From: Stagonosporopsis chrysanthemi
Lineage: Eukaryota > Ascomycota > Dothideomycetes > Pleosporales > Didymellaceae
Direction: 5' to 3'
DNA: 64,000 bases
Assembly (NCBI GenBank): GCA_022560025.1
Contig: JAFISE010000116.1
Location: 37,444-101,443 of the forward strand
In this document: piece by piece, positions 12,415 through 24,314 of the stretch
Numbering within the stretch: position 1 is the first letter of the stretch
How the letters are laid out: each line of letters begins with the position of its first letter
Program-made: the position numbers and the translations under genes
The notes under the pieces: generated by a model
Databases searched by the model: none
Told to the model about the DNA's origin: nothing
What the model saw: the letters and a program-made list of their open reading frames with translations, nothing else

Positions 12415-13298
12415 GATACCCAACAAAAGCATACACAGAAGGACCAATCGCAAAGGCATTATCATTGTGATTCAGCGCACTGAGTGATGTGGTATCGTTC
12501 ACGTCAAGCCTATCCAAGGCCACGAACGACTACAAGTCTTAGCTCCTGATCATATGTGGCACATACAATTCACTCTAGCAGGTATGTGTTTGTGTTGTAC
12601 TGTAGCTCTCACTGAAAGTTTGTTCGGCAGCGCTTGGAACAGCAGTAAACCACTGGGACTGTACTTACCGCACTCGCTACCATCGCCTCGGCCTATCGTA
12701 CACAGATTTAGCGAATCTGTTCGCAAGGCAACAAAACATGAAGAGCAAATTCCACCTGGATGAGGAAGTATTCCGCCGTCCACAAATCCAAGCTCCGCAG
12801 CGTACGATGTCTGCATTGAACAACACCTCAATTGTGGAGTCCGAGATCGACAGCCGTGGTTTCGATGTCCAAAATAAATCTCTGTGCGATGCCTACAGAG
12901 TCGTGGTATGCCCTAAATAGCTAGCCCATCATCTTACCCCACAGCGCAGCTCCCCGCACCACGCTAGGGGTCACATCTCCTGCGACATCAGCGGTTCAAT
13001 TCCGCAACCACGTCTCCATTCAACCACTTCTTAGACGGCGGACATGGCGCTAACGCCCCGCTTTGCTGTGTCCAGCAAGCGGCAGACATGTCGGATCGTG
13101 CATCCAGTGACGCGCCGCGCATTTGCGCTGAGACAGGCGTCCAGGATGTGGTAAAGTGCGGATTCTTGGAGTGACCCGCGTTGGACCGCAATGCGTGGGC
13201 CAAGCAGACGAGTGTTGGTATAAGTGCGGCTTCCTCCCCCACGGCCTATGATACCAAGCTTCACATCTCTTGAAACGACAGTTCGAGCAGTCAGCAGC
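12415..13298. other. intergenic between fahA and the CYP504B-like P450
   Basis: About 880 bp; no gene supported. A TATA-like GGTATAAG lies at about 13217-13224, 75-80 bp before the P450 start codon. A tRNA B-box-like GGTTCAATTCC at 12993-13003 was examined and rejected as a tRNA. Confidence 0.45.
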
Positions 13299-14961
13299 AT
13301 GTCGATTCCCATTTACGTCGCCGGTGCCGTTGTCGTGGGCTTCTTCCTGTACAGGTTCATGTATGGGACTGATACACCACACATCAAAGGCCTTCCTGAA
13401 GTACCTGGTCTTCCTGTGTTCGGCAGCTTGTATGAGCTCGGGACAAATCACGCAAAAGTAGCTCAAGGATGGGCAAAGAAATACGGTCCAGTGTTCCAGG
13501 TTCGAATGGGCAACAGGGTAAGGAAACCCTCATCTCATTTGCAAGAATTACAAGCTCACGTTGTCCCAGAGAATCGTCTTCGCCAATTCCTTCGAATCTG
13601 TTCGGCATCTGTGGATCACGAACCAATCCGCCCTCATCTCGCGGCCCATGCTCCACACTTTCCACAAAGTAGTTTCCTCGTCCCAGGGCTTTACGATTGG
13701 CACCTCTCCGTGGGACGAGTCGTGCAAGAACCGCCGCAAGGCGGCTGCCACCGCCCTCAACCGGCCCGCCGTACAATCTTACATGCCACTTATTGACCTC
13801 GAGGCCACTGTCTCAATCAAAGAACTCCTCTCCGACAGCAAGGGCGGCGAACTAGACCTCGATCCCCGTGCATACTGGCAGCGCTACGCGCTCAACACGT
13901 CGCTGACGCTCAACTATGGGTATCGCATTGACGGTAACAAGGACGCGCCGCTGCTGAAGGAGATCGTGGACGTGGAGCGCGGCGTGGGCAATTTCCGCTC
14001 CACTAGCAACAACTGGCAGGACTATGTCCCGCTGTTGCGGCTGTTTCCCAGTCAGAGCAATGAGGCAATCAAGTTCAAAAACAGGCGCGACGTGTATATG
14101 GATCGGCTGCTGAATACGCTGGAGGAGAAGATCCAGAACGGCACCGATAAGCCTTGCATCACGGGTAACATCATCAAAGACCCCGAGGCCAAGCTGAGTA
14201 GAGGTACGCCGATCATCGTTCCAATCTCCTGATCCCGAAAAGCTCACTAACACCTCCCAGCCGAAATAAAATCCATCTGCCTGACCATGGTCTCCGCAGG
14301 CCTCGACACCGTCCCCGGCAACCTGATTATGGGTATCGCCTACCTAGCCACGCCCGCAGGCCAGAAAATCCAAGCCCGCGCCTATTCCGAGATCATGAAA
14401 GCCTACCCCGCCGGCGACGCATGGGAGCGCTGTCTGCACGAGGAGAAGATCCCCTACATCACCGCCCTTTACAAAGAGATCCTGCGCTACTGGACTGTGA
14501 TCCCCATCTGCCTGCCGCGCGTGTCGATCAAACCGATCGAGTGGAACGGCGTCGTGATCCCGCCAGGCACGACGTTTTATATGAATGCGTACGCGGCTGA
14601 TTACGATGCTGAGCACTTCAAGGACCCGGACAAATTCGATCCGGAGCGTTATCTGGATGTGCCGGATGGTGCGGGGACGCCGCACTACGGCTATGGTGCT
14701 GGGAGTAGGATGTGTGTGGGCAGTCATCTGGCGAATAGGGAGCTTTTTACTGCGTTCGTAAGGCTCATAAGCGCGTTTGAATTTACGCCGCCCAAGGACC
14801 CAAGGGACGAGGCGGTCATGGATTGTTTGGATGCGAACGATATCCCTACTAGTTTGACGATGGAGCCGAAATACTTCAAGGTTGGGTTCAAACCAAGGGA
14901 TCGTAAACAGCTGGATCAGTGGATCAAAGAGAGTGAGGAGAGAACGAAAGACCTGATGTAG
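13299..14961 (+). CDS. phacB: cytochrome P450, CYP504B type (3-hydroxyphenylacetate 6-hydroxylase-like)
   Basis: Exons 13299-13517, 13570-14203 and 14261-14961, 517 aa. An N-terminal membrane anchor (IYVAGAVVVGFFLYRFMY) precedes the proline-rich hinge PEVPGLPVFG. Visible P450 motifs are the I-helix SAGLDTVPGN, the ExxR helix KEILR, PERY, and the haem-binding YGAGSRMCVG with Cys ligand (Tyr replaces the usual Phe). The sequence closely follows Aspergillus PhacB, which hydroxylates 3-hydroxy- and 3,4-dihydroxyphenylacetate; 3-hydroxyphenylacetate 6-hydroxylation yields homogentisate. Position beside hmgA and fahA supports that role: it would feed the dioxygenase. The paralogue CYP504A (phenylacetate 2-hydroxylase) is the main alternative. 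It is an ER enzyme needing P450 reductase. Confidence 0.9.
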
Positions 14962-15181
14962 GATTGTTCAGTATTGCATTCTTGAAGGCTGGCGTTATTC
15001 GCACAGCAATCAGCTCGTGTTTTTTATTGGAATAACCGAATGTACTAGATGTGCTACATCAATCCGCCAAAATTCCAGGCATGTGAATATGTCCAGTCCC
15101 GTCGCACCAATGTCGAATATTCAATATTGAACGTTTCTGCCACGGGCGTCCTCAAGATCGGCAGTGCGCAGAAAAGCCAAA

Positions 15182-16847
15182 TTACTCCTCTGAGTCGCCA
15201 TCAGTGGACTCATCAAACTCGTCAGGGTCGGCAGCCCATAGGATGAAAGGCCCGTTGTAGTCACTCTGGTCAAGTTAGCCATGATCAAAGTTGTACTCCA
15301 ACCTTCAGAGCTGGTACTTACGTCGAAGTCGACTGTCTCCGATGCGAACCACCAACGGCCCACAATAATGCGGCCTCCCGGTACGACGACGCCTTCATAA
15401 GCCCAAAGGTTGTCCGAATCGACGTCGTCCAGATCTTGAAGGAAGTGCTTCATGAAAGTTATGCGCATCCAGCCTGGAATGCCGCACTGATCTGGAAGGG
15501 CGTTGAGCCAGCCAATTGCTTGAAAGTCGTCTTCAAGATCCGTGCCGGTACCTGTGAATTGCAAGTTGGCATTTGGAGAAGTTTTCGCCTTGCTGCGGCC
15601 TTGAGTTTTCAGCGGTGGGTCAGATCCATACTCGCGCAATGAGTTCAAGCGCTCTTCGAAAACTGTTGGCCACTTCAGCTGACGTTCTGGGTGAAAATCG
15701 AGCTCAAGAGACTGTGCAAGTCAGCAATTATTATACAATGACCTACATCGACTCTCACATACCTGGATCTTCCCCTCGTCGATGTTCTTGTCGATAAAGT
15801 ATGTGTCAGTATCGTCGTCATCAGACAAAGCTCGAAGTTTTCCCTGTTCGTTAGGGTCAAGAAAAGAATACGTGCCCTTCCAGTGCCTACTCAAGGGGGT
15901 TACACCGTTCCTCAAAGACTGTTGCCATGCTGTTGGCTTTTGCTTTGCAGATAGATCCTCCATAGCGTCACTAAGAGTCATGTTCTCTTTGTTCATCATA
16001 TGGAAGCGGAAGAAGTCAAGACACTTCATGACCCACTCCATGTTGACCTCAGTGTAGCCGACACCCTCGTAGATTGGAGCTTTGTTAGTCGCCGCATAAG
16101 CAGCACGTTGGAGCTGTTCGATAGCGAAAACGTGATGCTTGAGGTTGTCGTGTTCAAAAAGAAGAGAAGAGCATAGGATCTTGACAGCCGCAAGCATAGG
16201 GCTGATATCCGTCTTTTTGTTTGTCTCTGACCTTGTGCGTACATCTGGGGCGCGGCGGTCATTAAGGAGTATCTTGGAATTGAGGACGAAATCCAACAGG
16301 TGGTTCTGGTTCTTGCAACGCGGTCGATCATGCTCATCGAGATCGACAGTACCTTGGAACGACTCTGTAGAATGTAAGGTCAGTTCCAAAACTATACATC
16401 TTACCACGAAGATGGAATGCTGCAAATAGTAGTGCGCCCGTTGAACATGCGCTTACCAATTATCAGATCCCTGAGCACCTCGATGACATCCTGTTCACGC
16501 TTCTTGTATCCCCGGAAGAAATCATAGCCCGTGCCTCGACGAAGCAACTTGCTGCGCCGCTGGTATGCTCGTCGCAACTCCTTGTTGGTAGGTCCTTCTT
16601 TGAAAGCGTACTTCTCTCGGAACTTGTACCGCCAAAAGGAACCATGATCAGCGTCGATAGCATCGTTTGTGCTTCGACAGACTAAACGGAATAAGACGAT
16701 GTCCTTGTCAGTCTCGAGTTGATGGGCGATAGCTTTATTGAGCTACACTGCGTCAGTGTATCGGCGTGACGTAATGTATCTTAAGTGAATCACCTCGATT
16801 GGTAGTGTGTTGAATGCGGTATTCGCAGAGGGCGGTCCAAGAGACAT
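15182..16847 (-). CDS. F-box-like protein, uncharacterised fungal family
   Basis: Five exons on the minus strand: 16847-16794, 16742-16457, 16364-15763, 15711-15322 and 15265-15182, 471 aa. All phases agree and the last exon reads SDYNGPFILWAADPDEFDES before an acidic tail. The N-terminus FNTLPIELNKAIAHQLETD, followed by DIVLFRLVCRSTNDAI, resembles an F-box, the adaptor that links SCF ubiquitin ligases to substrates. The rest (SFWRYKFREKYAF; KWPTVFEERLNSL; GWMRITFMKHFLQDLDD; VVPGGRIIVGRWWF) is a conserved fungal region of unknown function. An upstream in-frame Met at 16940 would add 31 residues; I chose the Met nearest the domain. Function beyond F-box is not known to me. Confidence 0.8.
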
Positions 16848-17523
16848 GTTGATTGTTTGCGCAAAGTTGAGACGACCTGAGGGTTTGTAGATTTTTAGGT
16901 CTAGTCGAGTTGGTCGAAGGGAAGCGACTGTTTCATCCAAGAGACTTTTATCATCGGGTGAGGATTGGTCTCGAGCGTGACGTGGGTGAGAGTGGTGGTT
17001 CTAGCGTCAAGTCTAAGTGAAGGCGACTTGCGATGGCCTTGTCCCTGAGTTGTGAGAAATAGCAATGATTTTTAGACCACGATCTTCTTCGCCAAATTTG
17101 ATGCTGGTCGCGTGCAAGCCTGACAGGGTAGAGTACCAAGAACGCCCGGGTCAAGGGTCTGATGCAGAGGGAAAGAGAGGTGAACGTTGATGGCAGGCCT
17201 CAACCAGCATGTGCAACAGCGCTGATCGCAAGTGACCGCGAATGAACGTTAAATGACAGTACTGTAAGTGCTAGTGTAAATCCAAATCTCTTAAAGTATG
17301 GCTATCTCGTTTTAACGTGTTCGTGGTGTTCAAAGTTGGGTGAGCACCAACAGTCTGCTGCAGTCACCATCGATACGCGCGTTTGCGCCTTCCCGTGCGC
17401 CAGAGTGTGAAACAAGATACTTGGCAATGTGAACGTGCTTTCGATATTCGTAAACGCATTACATCCGTGCAACAAAACCATTCCACGCTTCGGCGACAAC
17501 TGATTCTCAGGTGATGAATGAGC
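16848..17523. other. intergenic
   Basis: Holds the promoter of the F-box-like gene (minus strand) and the 3' end of the dehydrogenase gene (minus strand). No gene supported in 676 bp. Confidence 0.45.
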
Positions 17524-19115
17524 TTAGACCAACATCGCGATAGCTGTTGCGCCGACGATTGCAAGACCTGCACCACTCCAACTCTGTGCGACAGCAGCAC
17601 TGCTGCTTCCTGTTGGCGAAGGCGCTGAAGTTCCAGTCCCCATACCAGTCGCGTTCGTACCGTTCGTCTGTGAGCCTACCTGGCTGACAGTGTCCACACC
17701 ACTGCCGTCTTCCCTAGTGATGACATAGATTTCTCCTGTCGAATCACTGCTGAAGAACAAACGGCCTTGGCTATCCCATGCCAGACCTGAAGGGCGGAAA
17801 CAGCTGTCGGAACACTGCGAAAGATCTTGGTTGGAGACGATGTCGATTGCTGCGGTAGTGCTGTCTGCTTCTGCTGTCGGTGAACCATTTCCATCGAACT
17901 GGATGAAGCTGACTTTGTAGCCAATAGGGTTCTCGCGATTCCTAGTGTACGATGAGCGACAGTTCGGCATGACTTAGAAAAAGGGACCCCACCATGATCC
18001 GTGAAACGTGACCCACGCACCGGTACCATTGGTGTTGAACTTGATGTCAAGAGGAGCCATATGTGCCTGGAAGGTCACTCTAGGAGGGATGTGGTCATCC
18101 CGGCAGTTCTCGTCATTGACAGTATCGTTCTGGCTGCCAATAGCAAATTGAGAACCTACGTTAATGCCTTCATTGTCTGGAATCTCGGATACATTCCATG
18201 CTGCGTAGCACGTTGGATAACCATAGTTGCCGCCTTGTTGCTCGTACTGGGTACCATTAAGGTATCCATGAAAGTTCATCTCTTCTCCAGGGTTGTTTTG
18301 ATTGATGAGTTCGGTCCCTCGCTGGAAGTTGTCGACACTGTTTTCAACCGAGTAAACACCGCCGGTCACCGGCTCCTCGCCAACACCAACGCTATTCCGG
18401 AGACCCCATCCAAGGAGCAGACCATCGTTGATAAAACTGTAGGCTTCCGAGGTAGCATTCGTAAGGTTGAAAGCCTTGATAGTGGAAATTGCCGTGGACC
18501 TGTCCAGTGCACGAAGATCTACATTAGGCCCGCTGCCTCTGCTGACGAGCAGCATGCCAGGAGCGTTCTGACTGAGCAGAAGAGTGCGAGTTACATGTCC
18601 ATCTGTGGGACCAAAGTCACCGATGACTTCGCGAGAGTCAGATGTCGTTCGACCCTTCGAGGCATCATAATCCCAGGCCCAAACATTGCTTGGGCCGGAT
18701 GCATAGAGGGTTCTGCCGTCTTCGGAAAGGGCAAGGCCATGGTTCAACTGATGGCTGTCAACTCTCTACATGTGACATGAGACCTTGGGAGCACAAGCCC
18801 ATATGCACTCACATTATTGTTGTCAGTCACATTCTGAACCACTCCCTCTTGCCTGACACAGCTTCCATCGCCAGCCAGTCTGATCCGCTTGACTCCCTGG
18901 CTCTGCTCTACCACCAATAGAGCACCTTCCGAATCGAACTGAAGGCTTCGGGGACGAGTCAGCTGGTTAGCGACGACCTGAACACGGAACCCAGGCGCCA
19001 CCGAGGGAGCCGCATTCTGTGGAGCAATAGTGCTCGAGCAAGTACTGGACGCAGTAGACTGCGCACTGGCGGCGTAGGCAATCGAAAACAGGATTGTCAG
19101 GCGCCTCAATGCCAT
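17524..19115 (-). CDS. GPI-anchored PQQ-type sugar dehydrogenase (AA12/sorbosone dehydrogenase-like)
   Basis: Three exons on the minus strand: 19115-18813, 18747-17993 and 17941-17524, 491 aa. The last splice restores TFHGSWNRENPIGYKVSF, a strongly conserved motif of the glucose/sorbosone dehydrogenase beta-propeller. A signal peptide covers residues 1-18 (TILFSIAYAASAQS). The propeller spans about 40-430, with FQAHMAPLDIKF containing the usual His. A Ser/Thr/Gly-rich linker and a hydrophobic C-terminus (AGLAIVGATAIAMLV) predict a GPI anchor, so the enzyme should sit on the plasma membrane or wall. Several N-glycosylation sequons occur. Characterised fungal AA12 enzymes oxidise sugars such as fucose with bound PQQ; cofactor and substrate here are inference. 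Confidence 0.85.
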
Positions 19116-21050
19116 CTTGCAGATTTAGACGTAACTACTGTACGGACGGGATAGTACGGCTGACGTGAGAGGTCAGATACGAGGTGGGGAATTATGCAGG
19201 TACGGGACAGATCGAATCGTTCGTGCCGAGAGCGTCGACGTTCGCAGTCGATCAGCTTGGGAATGTGTATCAGAGACAGAACTATTAAAGGATCTTTGGA
19301 AGGAAGGGGGCCGAATTGTACCCCTCAGTGGCAATATACATCAAGCAGCGTAATCAGGGCTGCGTTTCGGTGCATTCCCAAGGCGGCGGTCGTTGCTTGG
19401 CTTCCAAGACCAGGCAACGTCATTGAGTGTAGAATTGTCAGCGTAGTGCAGGGCTTGTCAAGCCCTCACAGCTTAGACAGATATCGCACATTTGTGACCG
19501 AGGCGTGCGTCGCTGGTCCCGCGGTTTACGTGACTTGCCTTGAGGGGTGACAGCTGCGTCTCCCGCTTCGTGATGTGCCGAGATGGAGCACTGCGGGGCG
19601 TGCCTACTGCGGACACTAGCTCTCCGCTGGGGAACGAAGCTGCAAGGTCCTGACTCTTGATGAGCTTCAAACTCATCCGAACATGGGTCATGGGCATGCG
19701 AAAGCTAGCAATCAAGATAAGACCTGTAGAAACAGGTATATGCAAGTGGATTATAGTCTTGCTGTAACGAACGGGACCGGTTCGAAGTAGCGTCGGCAAT
19801 GTGGCTGCGAAGGGACATGTGTTGTTGCCGCCAGGATCGCAAAACAAACAGTGACCTTGATCGTGAACGTGAGATCTCGCCGCTCCATACCGCGCAAATT
19901 GCTGCGAACGTGATGTGTGGATTGCTTTTGTGCAACTACTGGGACCTCACCATTAGCTAGAGTCAACCAATTGCTCCCTCTGTGGTACCTTTATGCGCCG
20001 GTGTATACGATGGCCAGACATCTGGTCTGATGGCTTCGAGCTAGCAATTCTAGCAGCTGCCGCAAACGCCGTGAGGCGTCTCAGCAAGCCCCTAGTAAGA
20101 CATAAAGCGAAAACACGTAAAGACGGATGAGGCACGGCTGCCTGAAGCCGGCGAGAGCCCGCTGGAAATTGTTGGAAGGGAGAAAGTGGAGAAACGGATG
20201 ACCTTGGTTGCTTTGAGTATGTCGGGAACCAGTCCCGCCAGTCGCGAGTCGGAGGCTGGTTGTTGCGCAATTGTTACGTGTGCACCATCAGCGCACGGCT
20301 ATAAGATGTGATTCATTGCAGAAATTCCCGCCTTCCTGCTTCGTATGGGTCAGTGCGGGAACTACCAACGATCGTCACGATGGAGCCGATGGATAGTGGC
20401 TAAGACATATGCAAATTTGTTATTCCAGGTCTCTCAGGACACATGCCGGCCGTTAAGTACCAATACAGAATCCAAGGCACTGACGGTTCTTCAACCCAAA
20501 CGGAGAACATGGAAACAGGAAAATGAAGCCTGGTCCACTTTGTACATAATCCGTCATACTCCATGAAGGTGGTAAGAAAGAAGCTGGCAAACTGCGCAGC
20601 GATGTTTTCCTGGGATCAACCCTGTTGAAACTTCAATAGAGGAAAGTTATTATATTTCCCACGTGAGCAACAAGGAAATCTTCATCAATCAAAATGCCGA
20701 CCATGCTCCTCTGTAACAAGCGCTCCGTTCTCTTCGTCCGCGTGTATCCCAGGACATGCTGCACCCTATGCAAAAGAGAAACAGGGAATATGCAGCTTCG
20801 CTCAAATGCAAAACACTGGCCGGATGCTAGCCAATAGTGACATAAAAATTACAGTGTTGAACCCATGATGAGTTTCATATCGCTCGAACGCTCTGATCCA
20901 AAGGTGGAAAATATCTGGAAGAAATCTTTTGCTGCCGCCTGAACGGTACTGCTGATCGTCATTAGCGATCCTGGTCCGTCGTGTATCAAGCGGTGCTGGG
21001 CGTGTAGCCAGTGTGCTCGTAAAACCGTTACATCGTCGAAGACTGTGACT
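19116..21050. other. intergenic, 1.9 kb
   Basis: Promoter side of the AA12-like gene (minus) and the 3' side of the next minus-strand gene. Only short open frames occur, none with codon bias or a recognisable motif. I see no tRNA, transposon end or repeat of note. Confidence 0.45.
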
Positions 21051-24000
21051 TTACATAACTGTCATTAGTTTCATGTGCGATGCGAGCTCTGCGTCTTGTT
21101 GGAAAGGGCTCATGGCGAACGGAGGTTCTTCGTGATGTGGGCTTGTGGATGGACTGTAGTAGAGCCCTTCTGCATCCCTGATTGTGTCTTTTACTTTGCG
21201 TGTCAGTGTGCTGACATATGGAACAATGCGTCGTAGTGTTGCAGTGTCGAATGGCACCTTCTTGGGAGAAGGAGTCGGTGGTGCATTTGCAGGAGATTCA
21301 ATCACACTTTTCCTCGCCTGTAGTGCTTCGATCACTGAGCGCGCTTTGGCTTCGGAATCCTTACGGGGGCGCGTCATGATAGGTTTTGACTCCGGTGTTG
21401 CTGGCGTCTCGTACTTTGGCTTCGGCGGCACTGGAGAATTGTGGGGGCCAAAGATGCGGTCGTTCGGCGGTAGAATGGATTTCCGAGGGCGCACGGTATG
21501 GGTTTTGCTGAGATCATCATTCGGCGACCCCGACTTGCGCCTTCCGCGACCAACGTTTGGACTTGCAGAAATGTCGTCAAAAGCATCCTCGTCGAATCCC
21601 GGTGACGAAGGGGGAGAAGCGCGAGGAACCTCTTGATGTTCGGCTTCTTGATCAGCAAGATCGATCATAGCGTCCACTTCTTCCCACATTCCGGAGTGCG
21701 ATCCCTCAACAATGCCAAGGGAGATGCCGCGAATTCTGTGCTCTTTGAGCTCTTCGATGAGCAAGCCCCATTCGCGCAAGAGGCTGATATTTGCTAGCAC
21801 GTTGTTTTGCTGCTCCTGGATGCTTTTGGGTACTACCATGGCTGAGCCACTGTCAATACGCTGTGATCCAGCTACACTCTTAGGGGTGGGCTCCTCGGGG
21901 AGTTCAGAGAAATCAAAGTCGTCGTTCCAATCCTCAGTGACACCTTTGCTGCCAATTCCCCAGGTGCCGAATTTGTTCGTGACCACTGTGTTACGTTTGC
22001 CAACCACATCCGGAACCACGGGTACGCTCTGGCTGCGTGCGTGCAACCCGCTTGGGACACGCCTACCAACCGATCGACTGTCTCTTCGGTTTGCGTCCTT
22101 CTTCCCGTGCACTGTTCGAGGACGTGGCGGTGTTCGGTTGCCCGAGCTCTTATCAGCAGGCTGCTGTTCAGACCAATCAAAAATGCTGCTGCGAGCATCG
22201 CGGTCGACGTGGTCATGCACGAAATGCTGTGGAGTTGATGGCTTGGTGTTTGGACCCGAAGCAAGCAAGCGCGGGTTCGAGCGCCGTAGGGTGATTGGGG
22301 TTGCAAGGTGGCTGGCTGGTGGATGGTCAACCCAAGGATCTTCACCTTCCTGTTCATCAAGTGACCACCTACTGCTCCTATCATCGTCGCCCACATTAGA
22401 ATCCCATTCCAACGTTCCAAGGGACAGCGGCTTGGGCATACTCGGGGGCGACGATGGTATCAAGCCAGGGTAAACGGCCGCGCTAGACTGTCGCGAAAAG
22501 CTCACCGCCTCCCGGAGGTGGGGCTCTGGTCGTACTGTGGTGCGCGCCGGAGTTGTGAAGCTATCATCCTCCTGAGCAATGCTGTGGTTGTCAGAGGTAC
22601 TGCTTGCTAGGCTGTCTCCAAAAGTGCCGGAGGGAAGCAAGTCTCGCAGGGCAGTAACTCTGAGCTTGGCAGGGGGGGACTCATCAAAGATGGTCTCTAT
22701 GCGCGGTCCTCGAGCACCGCCAGACACACTCCTGGTTGCGCCGGTACGCAGCGAATCATAAAGTGTCTCGCTTCGAAGATCAGCGTCTTCTCCATCGACA
22801 GAGCCTACGGCGCGAACTTCATTATCAGACGAGCCGACCAATGTCGAGGCTTGTTCCGAGGGAGCCATGGAATGACGCGACGGGCGAACGCCCGGTTGCG
22901 CTAGGACCGAGGGCGATGGTGGGGCCTGATTGGTGGCTGGCGCGGCTGAGGCAATAGCCTCTAGCTGAGGCATTGACGCCAACCTGTTTCCAGGGACGGC
23001 CATGTCGCGACGGGGCGCTGGTAGCGTGGACAACGGCGACGTCGATGAGCCTTCCGTCGCTCCATTGCGATGGTAGCTGGACTCGGCGACGCCGGCGGAC
23101 GCAAAAATGTCACGTTTTGAAGGCGCCGGATCTGTTAAATTGCGTCGTACTGGTAATTCGCCGTATGCGGTATTGGAGCGCTTGCCCATCGTTGGTATTA
23201 CGGGATCGGAGCTGACGCGCTGGCTCGACCCACGGGTCAGTTTCATGCCGGGTTGTTTGGCGAGGCGTTGTTTCTTGGCACTGGATCCAGAGGGTAAGAG
23301 GTCTGCAATTGAGAAAGATCGCCTTCGCCTCGAGGCATCCTCAGAAACGACTGTGGATGAGACAGCAGTGGCTGGCCGTACGTGCGTGTTCTTGGTGAAT
23401 TGTGGAGCCTCAGGTCTGGGGGCTGCGACAGCCGCTGTGTAGCTCAGTGGGGTGCCTGGCCGGCTCACGTAAAACACGCTTTCACCTGCCTCACTTGCCG
23501 ACTCTTCCAGCTCCTCGGCACCTGCCGTGACTGCTCTCGCCAGAACCAACGTAGGATGATGCTTCTCGTTTGGGAAAACGCGCCTGACTTTCGTTGGGTT
23601 TGTCTGGAAGCGCTTGGACAACCGGCGGCCTCGCAGTGATGTGGCGGTAAAGAAGTGCGCGTACTCAGCCTCGCTGTCAGTGCTTGCTGAGGACGGCTTG
23701 ACGTCTAGTGGTGGCGACTCTCGTGTGACAGGCAACAAGGAGCGGTAGTTCTGCAGAGTTGCCGACCTTTGATGGCTAGTGGCAGGGCGGCGAAACGAGG
23801 GACGAAGGGAGCCAGCACCATGGGCGGATTGGATATCACGCGGGACACGCACTGACGAGGACCGTTTTACGAGTTTGTTTGGCGGTACTTGGGGTGGAGT
23901 TTGCCTGCGCATCATTGGCACGGTTGCGCCGTCGTGGGAGAAAGCTACAGAGCCGTTCGAGTACGACACAGCGGGAGACATTTGCGCAGGGCTAGGATTT

Positions 24001-24314
24001 CTACTCGAGTGTTGCGAGACTGAGATGGCCGAGAGGCGCTTCACCCACGAGGCTCTTCTCGACGACACGTGGGTGCCAACGTCCGACTCATTTGCACCGT
24101 GCTCACTGGCAACAAAGCCATTGACCACAGAACTTGGCTGTCGCATGTTCGCATCCGTAGTCGTCATCCGTCGCGTCATTGGCCGTCTCTGGAGAGGACC
24201 ATCATGAGGCCGAGTCGCAATCGGGATCCGCGAAGTAGGTACAACCGGTATAGGGGTACTGAAGGGGGCGACCGTGGTCGTTGTCGCAGACGAGGTTTGG
24301 GTGGTAGTAGGCAT
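21051..24314 (-). CDS. large Ser/Pro-rich, mostly disordered protein of unknown function
   Basis: A single open frame of 1087 aa from the Met at 24314. I do not recognise the family with confidence. The first 750 residues are Ser-, Arg- and Pro-rich with many SP/TP and RRxS sites, typical of a phosphoregulated scaffold. A conserved-looking block near residue 790 (KFGTWGIGSKGVTEDWNDDF) is followed by an amphipathic helical stretch (VLANISLLREWGLLIEELKE) and GMWEEVDAMIDLADQEAE. A possible coiled-coil ends at DTIRDAEGLYY. The frame stays open upstream to 24443, just after a CACACAG acceptor. A mini-exon MKTVPT at 24669-24652 with donor GTAAAT would join it in frame across a 208-bp intron and give about 1136 aa. 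The true start is therefore uncertain. Confidence 0.75.
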   Translation of the reverse strand: MPTTTQTSSATTTTVAPFSTPIPVVPTSRIPIATRPHDGPLQRRPMTRRMTTTDANMRQPSSVVNGFVASEHGANESDVGTHVSSRRASWVKRLSAISVSQHSSRNPSPAQMSPAVSYSNGSVAFSHDGATVPMMRRQTPPQVPPNKLVKRSSSVRVPRDIQSAHGAGSLRPSFRRPATSHQRSATLQNYRSLLPVTRESPPLDVKPSSASTDSEAEYAHFFTATSLRGRRLSKRFQTNPTKVRRVFPNEKHHPTLVLARAVTAGAEELEESASEAGESVFYVSRPGTPLSYTAAVAAPRPEAPQFTKNTHVRPATAVSSTVVSEDASRRRRSFSIADLLPSGSSAKKQRLAKQPGMKLTRGSSQRVSSDPVIPTMGKRSNTAYGELPVRRNLTDPAPSKRDIFASAGVAESSYHRNGATEGSSTSPLSTLPAPRRDMAVPGNRLASMPQLEAIASAAPATNQAPPSPSVLAQPGVRPSRHSMAPSEQASTLVGSSDNEVRAVGSVDGEDADLRSETLYDSLRTGATRSVSGGARGPRIETIFDESPPAKLRVTALRDLLPSGTFGDSLASSTSDNHSIAQEDDSFTTPARTTVRPEPHLREAVSFSRQSSAAVYPGLIPSSPPSMPKPLSLGTLEWDSNVGDDDRSSRWSLDEQEGEDPWVDHPPASHLATPITLRRSNPRLLASGPNTKPSTPQHFVHDHVDRDARSSIFDWSEQQPADKSSGNRTPPRPRTVHGKKDANRRDSRSVGRRVPSGLHARSQSVPVVPDVVGKRNTVVTNKFGTWGIGSKGVTEDWNDDFDFSELPEEPTPKSVAGSQRIDSGSAMVVPKSIQEQQNNVLANISLLREWGLLIEELKEHRIRGISLGIVEGSHSGMWEEVDAMIDLADQEAEHQEVPRASPPSSPGFDEDAFDDISASPNVGRGRRKSGSPNDDLSKTHTVRPRKSILPPNDRIFGPHNSPVPPKPKYETPATPESKPIMTRPRKDSEAKARSVIEALQARKSVIESPANAPPTPSPKKVPFDTATLRRIVPYVSTLTRKVKDTIRDAEGLYYSPSTSPHHEEPPFAMSPFQQDAELASHMKLMTVM

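Noticed and set aside
12900..13012. tRNA-like T-arm GCGGTTCAATTCCGC with CGTGGTA upstream and AACCACG downstream
   Set aside because: The B box fits, but no good A box, D-arm or anticodon arm lies at proper spacing, and the span is too long without a clear intron.
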